NCBI RefSeq assembly: GCF_025465995.1
Contig: NZ_JANLNY010000006.1
Coordinates: forward strand, 992,001-1,056,000
Origin: Pseudomonas sp. 5P_3.1_Bac2
GTDB lineage: Bacteria; Pseudomonadota; Gammaproteobacteria; Pseudomonadales; Pseudomonadaceae
Reading direction: 5' to 3'
DNA length: 64,000 bases
Positions 37,401 to 45,761 of this stretch are shown here, one piece after another. Numbering within the stretch: the stretch's first letter is position 1; every line of letters begins with the position of its first letter. The position numbers and the translations under genes are program-made. The notes beneath the pieces were generated by a model, which saw only the letters and a list, made by a program, of their open reading frames with translations, ran no database searches and was not told where the DNA came from.

Positions 37401-38471
37401 GCGCAGCAACGTCCAATAACGCACTTCGTTGTAGTTTTTGCGCCAGTGCTGTCCGCCCTTTTGCTTGATCGCCCGCCCCAACAGCAGCTCGGCGTCTTCC
37501 AAACGGTTTTGCTTTTGCCGAATCAGGCCCAGGCCGCCCAACGCGTCGGCGTCATTGGGGTATTTGTTTAGGCGCTGCTCAAACTGCTGCTCGGCCTTGC
37601 TCACCTGGCCGCCTTCCAGGGCTTTAAACGCCCCGGCCAAAGGCGATACCACAGGTTTGGCTGCCACTGGCTGGGCCTTGGCGGCATTCAGCTGTTTGCG
37701 AATCTCCTGATCATCCGGCACGCGCTTGAGGTAGCTATGGAACAGCGGCATGGCATCGGCACGCGGCGGGCCCATCCAGGTCAGCACATCGCGCCAGGTT
37801 TCCAGCGCCTCGGTGCCGACTTGCGGGTGATCCGCCAACACCGATAACTGCTTAAGCCCCTCCACCCGAGTGGCCTGATTGCGGGTCAGCAACTTGGCCT
37901 GGGCCAAAGCAATATCGCTGCGCTGCGGGAACTGCTTATGCACCCGCGCCAGACCCTCTTTGGCCTCATTCCAGCCTTCGTCGGTGTAACCCAAGTAGTT
38001 ATAAAACTCGAAGGCCAGGTCACCCTGCGCGGTACGCGTGCCGAGCAGTTTGCGATAGGCCGCCACGGCGCTGTCGAGTTCCCCCGACTCGGCCAGCACC
38101 CGCGCCTGTTCCAGTTGCTCAGGCCGGCCACTTTGCTGCAAGTAAATTTCCTGATCGAGCTGCAACGCCTGGCTTTGCGCAGCCGGGTTTTGCTTGAGCA
38201 GCGCAAGGTACTCAGCGGCTTTGTCCAGCTCTGCGCCGCGAGCGGCCAGTACGCCTTGCCAATAGATGGCCTGGACGTTGCCCGGCTCTAATTGTTGCAA
38301 GCGTGCCCAGGCCTCGCGACTGCGTTCGTTATTGCCTTTTTCGTACCAAAACTGGGCCTGTTTAACCAGCGCCTGAGCAGCTTCAGAAGCCATGGCTGGC
38401 TGCAGCGCAAGTGCACCCTGCAGCATTAGCGAGCAGGCACTTACGGCGAAGAGGTGGCGCCTTGAGAACAT
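34479..38471 (-). CDS. bcsC: Cellulose export outer-membrane protein BcsC/WssE
   Basis: A 1330-residue protein with a signal peptide, a long tetratricopeptide-repeat superhelix (about residues 30-870), a Ser/Pro/Ala-rich linker (about 875-960), and a C-terminal BCSC beta-barrel (about 1000-1330). The TPR part scaffolds peptidoglycan and synthase contacts, and the barrel is the outer-membrane exit for cellulose. The ATG at 38471 is preferred because GGGAG lies 5 bases upstream; an ATG at 38483 contains that site. It overlaps bcsZ by about 31 bases. Confidence 0.92.
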   Translation of the reverse strand: MFSRRHLFAVSACSLMLQGALALQPAMASEAAQALVKQAQFWYEKGNNERSREAWARLQQLEPGNVQAIYWQGVLAARGAELDKAAEYLALLKQNPAAQSQALQLDQEIYLQQSGRPEQLEQARVLAESGELDSAVAAYRKLLGTRTAQGDLAFEFYNYLGYTDEGWNEAKEGLARVHKQFPQRSDIALAQAKLLTRNQATRVEGLKQLSVLADHPQVGTEALETWRDVLTWMGPPRADAMPLFHSYLKRVPDDQEIRKQLNAAKAQPVAAKPVVSPLAGAFKALEGGQVSKAEQQFEQRLNKYPNDADALGGLGLIRQKQNRLEDAELLLGRAIKQKGGQHWRKNYNEVRYWTLLRQANDNREAGQLSEARKQVEQALLLKPAGTDALVAKADLQSAEGRYGAAESGYRAALKQAPGSLSAKRGLIGVLSQQGKHAEAQRLVDSLPNSARETVGDLSRIRGEQAFQRARLAQQRGDPAGQRAALEEALQHDPEHIWARYDLARVYVALGARDEARSLMEGLLQAKPNDADALYAAALSAVELGDWPRAKELLARLPLEGRDAQLNRLVSEVDFQQRMQEINGLNKAGRYQEARVFLSRVAPLAAGHPQREAMMASAYAAAKDPQRALTMLREQLARSPRFDAGLTLSYANVLLQTEHDAEVAAILRDLQSRPLNTSERAQYDDVLFLYRVRQAEQLVERDQLAEAYETLSPALLQRPQDPTAMAVLARMYAHDGDKQKALELYKSLAQRHTDNPLLLIGAADMAAQQGYDSQADAWLEQALKVAPQDPDVLSGAARVYRQQGRSAKAKELLQKVVAQEQRQQQVAYAASSPSSAPSNPFAKKTGSGSASAPLPAASIPEPVSSLSAAPQTAIPSFAKTPAAPGLAPGSTNNPFANGAAEGSPDPRAGMSDNQRLLDDLIQERSAYVVQGLQVRTNDSEKGLSKLTDVQAPLEINFPAGDSRLAVRVTPVHLDAGSVGSDAKQRFGGGVLSVGDELSGYLAGGPSTAQAYAKANELLASSPGKQRDSGVGLAVAWEHEPTGLKADIGVSPLGFLYSTAVGGVSKEGDFRGHPNLRYSVSASRRAVTDSLTSFAGAHDARIDEEWGGVTANGVRGQLGYDNSRFGVYGYASAHALRGHNVKDNTRAELGSGVYWYLLNAEEHLLTAGLSLTAIGYENNQSSFNYGSGGYFSPQKFFSLAVPVQWAQRGDRWTYKVNGAVGVQHFSQESTPYLINDSDAQRALENLSAQAAGSGLYLPTRYDGSSKTGIGYSLAAAGEYQLGKHFFLGGHLGVDNAQDYQQWNGGLYLRYMVESMTSPLELPVSPYQSPYVK

Positions 38472-39637
38472 TTTTTCTCCCATTTAAGGTCAATGCCGCC
38501 GTCAGGGCGGAAGGAAAATTGCTGCTCGCTCCAGCCCAAGGCAAACAAGCTGAGGACGAAGTCGTAATAAGGTGGCTGGGCTTTTTTCACCCGCTCTGGG
38601 GTCACGCTGGCCTTGAGCTCAGAGAGCACCCGGCGCTGTTGGATCTCGGCCAGCCACGGCTTACCCGAGGCTTGCAGATAGGGTAAAAGCGCGGCGGAAA
38701 AACCAAAGGGGCCAATGCCTTCAGTGCTGCCTTGGGCGATGTTGACTTTCTCCGGCGGCATGCCAGTTACCGCCACGGCCCGGACCATGCCATTGAGGCT
38801 ACGCAGGATGTCCGCCGCGGCCGGGTCGGCGGCCGCTGTCAGGCCGGCCCATAAATAGGTGCGGATGGCGTCGTAACTGCCCTGCCCGCCGCGCAAGTTG
38901 GACTCGACGAACATGCCTTGCTGTGGCGCCACCGCGCGGTAACCCAGCCAGTCCGGAGCAAAGCCGTGCGGGCTGCCCTCACGCAGCAGGCGCGGCAGTG
39001 CGCCAGTGACCTCAGCCCAAGGGCCATGGGGGGCCGCGCGCTGGATACGGCGCAGCACCGGGAGCGGCAAATAACTGGGGTTAAGCACCCACAGCTGATC
39101 CGCCTGGACAAAGCCGTTGACCCCGGGCAACAGCATGCGCCCCAGCCCCGGCATCTGCGCGAACTCACGTTGCTCCATGTTATCCAGCAGACGCTTGGCG
39201 TCATCCAGGTAGTCTTGGCGCTGCCAGCGTTGGCCGGCCTCAAGCAAGCTGTAAACGAACCACAGATCGGCATCGGCCGCTGAGTTGCTGTCCAGCACTA
39301 CCCAGCTGCCGTCGCTGTGCTTGCCCCAGAACCAGGCAGGCAAGTTCTGGCTGATATCGCCACCGGCCAGGTTGCTCACGGTCCAGCGCCAGAGCCGCTC
39401 AAAGGTGGCCGGATCATTGGCCAGCAAGGCGAAGAACATGGCGTACGACTGCCCTTCGGATGAGCTGTGCAACTGCGGCGTGCTGGCGTCGACCACCCGG
39501 CCGTCGTCCTGAATAAAGTGCTCAGTGAACAGCGACCACAACCACCATGGCTCGGTCGCGCAACTCTGCGCTTGCGCCTGCACACTGCCACTAGCGAGCA
39601 ACAGCAGACTCAGCAAGACGTTGCGCAGACTATTCAT
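38441..39637 (-). CDS. bcsZ: Periplasmic endoglucanase BcsZ/WssD (GH8)
   Basis: A 398-residue secreted family-8 glycoside hydrolase. After the signal peptide (ending VQAQAQS) come the general-acid Glu in SSSEGQSYAMFFAL and the Asp in GSYDAIRTYLWAGL, both conserved in BcsZ enzymes that trim cellulose in the periplasm. The ATG at 39637 follows GAGGGGG with a 7-base spacer; a GTG one codon earlier is possible. The gene begins 14 bases after the bcsB stop. Confidence 0.93.
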   Translation of the reverse strand: MNSLRNVLLSLLLLASGSVQAQAQSCATEPWWLWSLFTEHFIQDDGRVVDASTPQLHSSSEGQSYAMFFALLANDPATFERLWRWTVSNLAGGDISQNLPAWFWGKHSDGSWVVLDSNSAADADLWFVYSLLEAGQRWQRQDYLDDAKRLLDNMEQREFAQMPGLGRMLLPGVNGFVQADQLWVLNPSYLPLPVLRRIQRAAPHGPWAEVTGALPRLLREGSPHGFAPDWLGYRAVAPQQGMFVESNLRGGQGSYDAIRTYLWAGLTAAADPAAADILRSLNGMVRAVAVTGMPPEKVNIAQGSTEGIGPFGFSAALLPYLQASGKPWLAEIQQRRVLSELKASVTPERVKKAQPPYYDFVLSLFALGWSEQQFSFRPDGGIDLKWEKKCSQGATSSP

Positions 39638-39651
39638 CACTGAGCCCCCTC

Positions 39652-41904
39652 TTAACCGTTGAGACGTTGGCGTGCCCGAGCCCGCAGGCTAAGGAACAGT
39701 ACCAGGGTAATCAGGCCCACGCCCAAGGCCGTCAGCAGCAACATGCCCGTCAGGTTGCGCGCCAACAGCCATTGCAGGTAACGGAACCAGCCCAGATCAC
39801 CGACGAAATACTGCTCCTCGGCCACCAGCGAGCTGATGCGCTTGCCGTTGATTACCGCCAGGCTGCCCTGAATGTTTTGCTCGTAGTCCTCACCGCCGCG
39901 CAGCGCGGCACTGATTTCACCGAGTTTTTCCGCGCTGTTGGCGGCCACGACCACCACACTGCGGCCACTGCTCAGTGGCGACTCAAAGCCGGCCAGATAA
40001 GCCCCGGCCCCGCCGCTGGTGAGCGACACATTGCTGTGGGCTTGGCGCGCGTTAATTTGGCTATCGGTGGTCAACCAGTTGCGCACGTGGTGGACCAAGT
40101 CGGAGAGTTCAAAGCGCGCGCTGCCATCGACACTCGCCGGCAGGTACTGCGCCCAGCGCTGCAACAACTCAGGCTGACTGCCCAGAGCCAGGACCAGCAA
40201 GTCTTTGTCGCTGAGCAACGCCGGGTCTTCGCCATCGGTGACGGTGACGGCACTGGCTGGCAAGCCGGTGGACTGGCCAAAGCGCCCCAGCAGTTCGAGG
40301 TACAGCGACAGCTCAGCCGCAGCGGCATTGGCTGGCAGCACCACGCTGGTTTGCGACAAGTCCGCTAGGCGGGTAAAAGGGAAACCGCTGTTATGGAACA
40401 CGCCCAGGTTGGGCATGGCGATAAAGTGCTGGTAGCCACTGAGGTCGATCGTCGAATCCGGCTCCACGGTGCCGCGCATGTTGTCGACAATCACGTCACG
40501 GCATTGGCCTTCTTTGATGTAGTCGTACATAAAGCGCAGCTGCAAATTCGCCTGCAGCGGGATGCTCTCCAGCGGCATATACAGGTCCAGCTCACGCAGC
40601 AAGGTGTCGTCTTGACGGATCTTGGCCAGCAGCGACTGCTGGTCTTTTAACTGCTCGCGCGACGGCAGCGGCTCGGACTTAATAAATTTGCCGCTGACAC
40701 TCACCAGCAGCGACGAGTCATTGGCCACCGGCTGCGGCGTGTAGCGATAGCGCAGGTGCAGCGGCACGCCCTTCTCACGCCAGCTGAACAGATCCGGCGG
40801 CAAACGCAGCGGCACGCTGATAATGCCGGAGCTGAAGCCCGAGACATTAAGGTCACGCAAGCGCGTCAGCTCACCCAACTGCACCGGGCGATCACTGGGC
40901 AGCCAGTTAGGCGCGTCGTAGGGTTTACGCGGCGCCAGGCTGGCGACTTTATCGATCCGCGCTTGCGCGCCGGACAACACCTGGCTGCCACTGACCAACG
41001 CCTGCGCGGCCAGCTTAAGCTGGGCGGCGTCTTTGCCGGCGATCAGGAGAATCTTGCCCTGCGGGTCGTTGGGGTTATCGGCGATGGTCAGGCTCGGCAC
41101 ATCCTTAGGCACATCAGTAAAGCCCGCCAAGGCGGCGCTACCGTTGAGCAGCACGATGGCGTTGCCCTTCTGCGGCAACTCACCGAGGCTGACCGGGAAC
41201 TTCGCGCCGCGATAGCTGGCCAACGCGCCCAACCACGACGAAACGGTGCCGGCGGCTTCTAAAGTTTGGCTGTCGGGGCTGCCGACAAACACAAAAGGCA
41301 GTTGCAGCAGGCGCGAGTCACGCTGATCAAAGAACGGCAGCGGCAGGCGCGCCAGCTCATTACCCAGTCCCACGTACTCGGTAAACAGCTGCAGTTCTGT
41401 ACTGTTGCCGACCTTAGCCCACAGGCTCGAATGCAACGGGTCCTCACACTCCATGGTGTAGTGACCAATGAGCTGGAAGCTCAGGCGGTTGTACTCGGTG
41501 ATCAACTGCGGCGGCAGCTCCACCTGCTGCTTGAGCAAGGTGCCAGCGGTTTCTTTAGGCAGGGCCAGGCTCGCGGCAAGCTGATCGTTGACCAGCACGT
41601 TAATCTGCGACAAGTCCGGCAGCAGCGCGGGCGAATAGCTGTATTCGAGGTTGACCTTGGCCTGCGTCACCACCTGATCAGCCCGCACATCGAAGCTCAC
41701 GCTGTCGCTGCCTTCAACACCGCGCAGTTGCATGGTGTAGTCAGTGCCCAACTGTTTGAGGGTGGCGCTAAAGCTCGGCTCTACGATACTCACCGGCTGC
41801 GCGGGCTCAGCGCTCACCTCAGTTACGTCCTCAGCAGCCGATGCTGGCATGCTCAACAACAACGGCAACGCCATCGCTAATAAGCCGGGAGATGTACGAC
41901 TCAT
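39652..41904 (-). CDS. bcsB: Cellulose synthase regulatory subunit BcsB/WssC
   Basis: A 750-residue periplasmic protein anchored by one C-terminal membrane helix (LLLTALGVGLITLVLFLSL, near residues 722-740). The N-terminal signal peptide ends at SMPASAAED. BcsB guides the glucan through the periplasm with two carbohydrate-binding and two flavodoxin-like domains, and its tail anchor is required for BcsA activity. Its start overlaps the bcsA stop by 4 bases. Confidence 0.94.
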   Translation of the reverse strand: MSRTSPGLLAMALPLLLSMPASAAEDVTEVSAEPAQPVSIVEPSFSATLKQLGTDYTMQLRGVEGSDSVSFDVRADQVVTQAKVNLEYSYSPALLPDLSQINVLVNDQLAASLALPKETAGTLLKQQVELPPQLITEYNRLSFQLIGHYTMECEDPLHSSLWAKVGNSTELQLFTEYVGLGNELARLPLPFFDQRDSRLLQLPFVFVGSPDSQTLEAAGTVSSWLGALASYRGAKFPVSLGELPQKGNAIVLLNGSAALAGFTDVPKDVPSLTIADNPNDPQGKILLIAGKDAAQLKLAAQALVSGSQVLSGAQARIDKVASLAPRKPYDAPNWLPSDRPVQLGELTRLRDLNVSGFSSGIISVPLRLPPDLFSWREKGVPLHLRYRYTPQPVANDSSLLVSVSGKFIKSEPLPSREQLKDQQSLLAKIRQDDTLLRELDLYMPLESIPLQANLQLRFMYDYIKEGQCRDVIVDNMRGTVEPDSTIDLSGYQHFIAMPNLGVFHNSGFPFTRLADLSQTSVVLPANAAAAELSLYLELLGRFGQSTGLPASAVTVTDGEDPALLSDKDLLVLALGSQPELLQRWAQYLPASVDGSARFELSDLVHHVRNWLTTDSQINARQAHSNVSLTSGGAGAYLAGFESPLSSGRSVVVVAANSAEKLGEISAALRGGEDYEQNIQGSLAVINGKRISSLVAEEQYFVGDLGWFRYLQWLLARNLTGMLLLTALGVGLITLVLFLSLRARARQRLNG

Positions 41905-44090
41905 GTATTCCTCGAACGAGTAAGAGTGGTGAAAGATTGGCCTAGGCGCCGCAGGACTTCGTTAGCGCTGGCAATGCTCAGCAGGCGTATGCCGCGCCAA
42001 CCAATGCCACTGACCTCAGCTAAGGCGCGCAAAGGGGTATCGACGGAGCTGCGCCCCCAGTTGACCGCCCAGGTGTCGGCGCGGCTAAAGGTCATACGCA
42101 CCAGCTCGCGTTGTTGCTCGATGGCCAAGTGCTCGTAGTGCAGGCCCAGGCTGTCGCCCTGGCTGAACACCACCTTGGCGGGGAATTGCGCTTCGTGCTG
42201 ATCGCGATACAGCGACACCTCGACCAGCTCGCCACGGGGCACCTGCACCCCTTCCGGCAGTTCGAGGCCCACTCCGCGCTGGGAGAAATCCTTGGTCATG
42301 CAAGCGATGCGCTGGCCGTCGGCCAAGGTCACAGTGGCCGGCAGATGGGCGAATACCCGGGGCTCACTGCGGACCTGGCGACTCTCGGCCGCCACCGCTA
42401 CCGCCGCCGAGCAGATGATGATGTTGTAGAAGGTCCAGGCCAGGTTGATCAGCAAGGTGGTGATGCTGACCTCCAGGCCCAACAGCAACTTGCCTATACC
42501 CACCGCCGCGCCGCACAGGTTGATCAGCAGCACGACGATATAGGGCGTGGCCATTTTCCAGTCGAAGTAGCTGCGGTCGATCACCCCGCCCTTAGCCGTG
42601 ACGTTGAACTTGCCCAGCTTGGGGTTAATCATCGACACCAGCACCGGCGGCATGATGTACCAGGCCAATACCGTCTCGTAGACCTCGTTCCAGAACGAGT
42701 GACGGAAGCGCCCCTGGGTGGTCGAGGTAGTGATACTGGCCAGCAGGATATGCGGCAGCGCATAGGCCAGAATCATCATGGCCGAGGCCTGGAACACATG
42801 GGCACCAAAGAACAGGTAAGCCAGCGGTGCGGTGAGAAACACCAAACGCGGCAAGCCATAGAAGAAGTGCAACATGGCGTTGAAGTAGCACAGGCGCTGG
42901 CCCAGGGCTAAGCCCTTGCCCATTAACGGATTGTCGATGCGGAAGATCTGCGCCATGCCGCGCGCCCAGCGCATGCGCTGGCCGATATGCCCAGACAAAC
43001 TCTCGGTGGCCAGGCCTGCCGCTTGTGGCAACGCCAGATAAGCGGTGTTGTAGCCGACGCGGTTGAGCTTGAGCGCGGTGTGGGCGTCTTCGGTCACGGT
43101 TTCCACGGCAATCCCACCCACTTCTTCCAACGGCGCGCGCTTGATGATGGCGCACGAGCCGCAAAAGAATGTGGCATTCCACAGGTCATTGCCGTCCTGT
43201 ACTAAGCCGTAAAACAGCTCGCCTTCGTTGGGTACCGTGCGGAAAGTATCCAGGTTCTTTTCGAAGGGGTCCGGCGAGAAGAAATAGTGCGGCGTCTGCA
43301 ACAGCGCCAACTTGGGATCTTTAAGGAACCAGCCCATGCCGACCTGCAAAAACGAGCGCGTCGGCACGTGGTCGGCATCGAAGGTGGCGATGTATTCGCC
43401 ACTGGTTTGCGTCAGGGCGTGATTAAGATTGCCGGCTTTGGCATGGAAGTTATTGTCGCGCACGATATAGCCTAGGCCTGCGCGCTCGCAAAACTCGCGA
43501 AACTCCGGACGGCGCCCATCATCGAGCACGTAAATCTTTAGCTTGTCCTGCGGCCAATCCATCATCTGCGCGGCAAAGGCCGTCAACTTCACGATGTCCA
43601 GCGGCTCGTTATAGGTCGGGATCAGTACATCCACGGTCGGCCATTCGCTGCTGTCACGCGGCAGCAACAGCGGCTTGCGTTTGAGCGGCCAGGCGGTTTG
43701 CACATACCCCAGCAACAGCACCAACAACGCGTACAGCTCGGCCAGCACCAAACCGTAACCCAGAACGAACTCCAAGGTGGTTTCAAAGCCCAGCGAGTCA
43801 GTCACCCGCCAGTACATGTAGCGCAGCGAAGCAATGGTCGACAGCACCATCATCGCCAAGATCGTCGCCCGGTTGGCATAGCGCCGCAGCACCAGGGTCA
43901 CGGCCAGACAGATCGCGGAAAACACCGCCTGCTGCTCCAGATCCAGCGGTACTGCGACGATCACCACCAGCAGCAGCAAGGTCAGCAGGTTACGCGCGGT
44001 GCGCAGCGCCGAACGCAAATGAGTGTCAGGCTTCCATGTAGAGGCCGGGCCCAGTAAGAACTTACCGAGCCGGTTAAACCGATTAATCAT
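41901..44090 (-). CDS. bcsA: Cellulose synthase catalytic subunit BcsA/WssB
   Basis: A 729-residue polytopic glycosyltransferase-2 enzyme that polymerises UDP-glucose to beta-1,4-glucan. The substrate and catalytic aspartates are seen in VLDDGRR, FDADHVP and TVTEDAHT, and the acceptor-site motif is QRMRWARG. A C-terminal PilZ domain has both c-di-GMP-binding parts, RSEPR and DFSQRGVG, so activation by c-di-GMP should be intact. It overlaps wssA by 4 bases at its start and bcsB by 4 at its end. Confidence 0.96.
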   Translation of the reverse strand: MINRFNRLGKFLLGPASTWKPDTHLRSALRTARNLLTLLLLVVIVAVPLDLEQQAVFSAICLAVTLVLRRYANRATILAMMVLSTIASLRYMYWRVTDSLGFETTLEFVLGYGLVLAELYALLVLLLGYVQTAWPLKRKPLLLPRDSSEWPTVDVLIPTYNEPLDIVKLTAFAAQMMDWPQDKLKIYVLDDGRRPEFREFCERAGLGYIVRDNNFHAKAGNLNHALTQTSGEYIATFDADHVPTRSFLQVGMGWFLKDPKLALLQTPHYFFSPDPFEKNLDTFRTVPNEGELFYGLVQDGNDLWNATFFCGSCAIIKRAPLEEVGGIAVETVTEDAHTALKLNRVGYNTAYLALPQAAGLATESLSGHIGQRMRWARGMAQIFRIDNPLMGKGLALGQRLCYFNAMLHFFYGLPRLVFLTAPLAYLFFGAHVFQASAMMILAYALPHILLASITTSTTQGRFRHSFWNEVYETVLAWYIMPPVLVSMINPKLGKFNVTAKGGVIDRSYFDWKMATPYIVVLLINLCGAAVGIGKLLLGLEVSITTLLINLAWTFYNIIICSAAVAVAAESRQVRSEPRVFAHLPATVTLADGQRIACMTKDFSQRGVGLELPEGVQVPRGELVEVSLYRDQHEAQFPAKVVFSQGDSLGLHYEHLAIEQQRELVRMTFSRADTWAVNWGRSSVDTPLRALAEVSGIGWRGIRLLSIASANEVLRRLGQSFTTLTRSRNT

Positions 44091-45244
44091 GCTGTTTGCT
44101 CGCCGTGGGAGTTGGCCGCTAAGCGTTCAACCAAGGTCTGCGCACAGCACACAATGTCTTGGCAGGCGCTGCTGTTGGGGGCGTATTCGAACACGTTGCG
44201 GTTGTACGCCAAGGCCTCGCCAATGGCTGGATCGGCATGCACCATGCCAGCCAGGCGGCTGCCCAACAGACCTTGCATGATCTGGGTAATGTCTTGATTA
44301 AGCTTGCGCGAGGGATCGACCTGATTGATCAGATAGCTGCTGCCAACAAAGTCCGCCGCCTCTTGACTGTAAGTGGCGATGAGGCTGTCGATAAACGGCA
44401 AGGCGGTGTAGGACGCCGCGTCCGCCAAACTCACCACCAGGGCCAAGTTGGCCACGCTCAAGGCTTGCTGCAAGTACACCGACGGCCCCGGTGGTGTATC
44501 GAGCAATACCACGGTGCCCTTGCTCAGGTGCAAATCCGCCAACTGTTGCGCCAGCCAATGCGGATCGTTAGCCAGGCTTTGCTCAAACTCACGACGCCGT
44601 GGCTCATCGATCACGCCATAGGGCAACAACGTCACCCCATCGCTGCTGTGCAAGCACTGCTCGGCTATCTGCGCAGCGCTCACCGCCAGCCCCGCCGCAG
44701 CGGCCCAAGCGGACGGTTCAGCGGCACGAAAGTGCTGGCGTAAGGCATTTTGTGGATCTAACTCCAACACCAGCACGGCACTGCCCGCTTTAGCGAAAGT
44801 CACGGCCAAATTGGCAGCCATGGTGCTCTTGCCCACCCCACCTTTACCTGACACGACGGCAATCACGCGGATGTGCTGTAAGTCAGGACGCTGGCTGCTG
44901 AGTTGTGGCGCCAGGACTTCGGGACTGGCTGGCGAGTCTTGCTGGGCCAGACCGGCCAACAGACCTTGCAAGCCCTGGGAGGTCCACACCTGCTCGTCCT
45001 TTTGCCCGCGTACCGGCACAGCTGGCGCGGCAACAGCGCAGCAACCCGCCTCGGCTTGCTGCACCACAACAGGCTCAGACTCCGGCTCTGCCGACTCAGG
45101 CACTATGGCCGCAGGCTCAATCCTGCTTGGCGTTGACCAACCAGACTGAGATGACTGGACTGGCCCAGAAGCGAGTTCCTGATAACCGTCAGCGCTATCG
45201 CCGAACAGTTTGAATAGGTTCGATATGTCGCTCGGAACGCTCAT
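44087..45244 (-). CDS. wssA: BcsQ/WssA ParA-like ATPase with N-terminal BcsP-like extension
   Basis: A 385-residue protein. The C-terminal two thirds is a MinD/ParA-like ATPase with deviant Walker A KGGVGKST near residue 136, LELDPQN and LLDTPPGPS. It is the BcsQ type needed for polar or efficient cellulose synthesis. The N-terminal about 25 residues (SDISNLFKLFGDSADGYQEL) match the short BcsP-like motif found in some cellulose operons as a separate small protein, followed by a low-complexity Pro/Glu/Ala linker. The ATG at 45244 has AGGGG 6 bases upstream; the frame is open to 45358 but without support. It heads the operon. Confidence 0.9.
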   Translation of the reverse strand: MSVPSDISNLFKLFGDSADGYQELASGPVQSSQSGWSTPSRIEPAAIVPESAEPESEPVVVQQAEAGCCAVAAPAVPVRGQKDEQVWTSQGLQGLLAGLAQQDSPASPEVLAPQLSSQRPDLQHIRVIAVVSGKGGVGKSTMAANLAVTFAKAGSAVLVLELDPQNALRQHFRAAEPSAWAAAAGLAVSAAQIAEQCLHSSDGVTLLPYGVIDEPRRREFEQSLANDPHWLAQQLADLHLSKGTVVLLDTPPGPSVYLQQALSVANLALVVSLADAASYTALPFIDSLIATYSQEAADFVGSSYLINQVDPSRKLNQDITQIMQGLLGSRLAGMVHADPAIGEALAYNRNVFEYAPNSSACQDIVCCAQTLVERLAANSHGEQTA

Positions 45245-45310
45245 AGTTGCCCCTAGCTGTGCTGCAGCAGACGAGCGAAAAGCCATTTCCTTGACGCCTA
45301 AATGAACTTT

Positions 45311-45332
45311 CGCAATTATTTTTTTAATTGCG
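45311..45332 (-). promoter_or_regulatory. Dyad in wssA leader
   Basis: Perfect 8-bp inverted repeat CGCAATTA/TAATTGCG separated by six T (A on the wss-coding strand). It would lie in the 5' leader of wssA, about 67 bases before the start codon. It may be an operator or an RNA hairpin with an A-rich loop. Confidence 0.4.
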
Positions 45333-45335
45333 TCA

Positions 45336-45366
45336 ATTCTACAGCGACATGAAACCATAGTGTCAA
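45336..45366 (-). promoter_or_regulatory. wss operon promoter candidate with GTCAATT repeats
   Basis: On the minus strand TTGACA (45366-45361) and TAGAAT (45341-45336) are separated by 19 bases, a long spacer that usually needs an activator. On the plus strand GTCAATT occurs at 45332-45338 and 45362-45368, exactly 30 bases apart and overlapping both promoter elements. GTCAAT-like half-sites recall FleQ boxes, but the full FleQ consensus is not present. Confidence 0.4.
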
Positions 45367-45576
45367 TTGCATTTTGGTTTTTTGTGCGACTGTTGGGCTA
45401 TAAGTCAGCTTTTTTTACCCGAAGCCCTTCATCACAAGCCTCCTAGCGGCTCCGGTCGAGCGCGACGGCTGGCGGCAAGCACGGCTCAATTCGCCCTGCT
45501 CGCACCGAAGCAAATTGGCCTGGGTCTGGGCACTTTAATGTGCGCCCTGAAGGCCTCAGTAAAATCAAGCTAAACA

Positions 45577-45596
45577 ATTGATTTAATTTGATTTAA
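45577..45596. repeat. TTGATTTAA direct repeat, one helical turn apart
   Basis: The 9-mer TTGATTTAA occurs at 45578-45586 and again at 45588-45596, a 10-base period. It could be a tandem regulator site for the plus-strand genes or for the wss promoter 210 bases away; AT-rich chance repetition is possible. Confidence 0.35.
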
Positions 45597-45761
45597 AGCT
45601 GAATAAACAGGCAAAACAAAGGTTATTTCAGGGGCCATTAAATAGAGCCCGCCGTGACCGAGTGGCTCTGAGTTGAGCGTTTAAAAGCCTACATATTCAT
45701 AGTACTGATGTACCACTTATGCTAAAAAGCGCAGCTATCACTACCTTCATAAGAATAAGAC

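Larger units (their letters stand above)
45245..45761. other. Divergent control region of wss operon and ybjN-ppiC genes
   Basis: A 517-base gap between wssA (minus) and the YbjN-like gene (plus). On the wss side it holds an 8-bp dyad around a T6 tract, a promoter candidate with a perfect TTGACA, and two GTCAATT copies 30 bases apart. Further right are two TTGATTTAA copies one helical turn apart. A 68-codon open frame at 45367-45573 lacks a ribosome-binding site and recognisable product, and I do not call it a gene. Confidence 0.55.

Noticed and set aside
45367..45573. 68-codon plus-strand open frame in the wss control region
   Set aside because: No ribosome-binding site, low-complexity translation, and it covers promoter and repeat elements.
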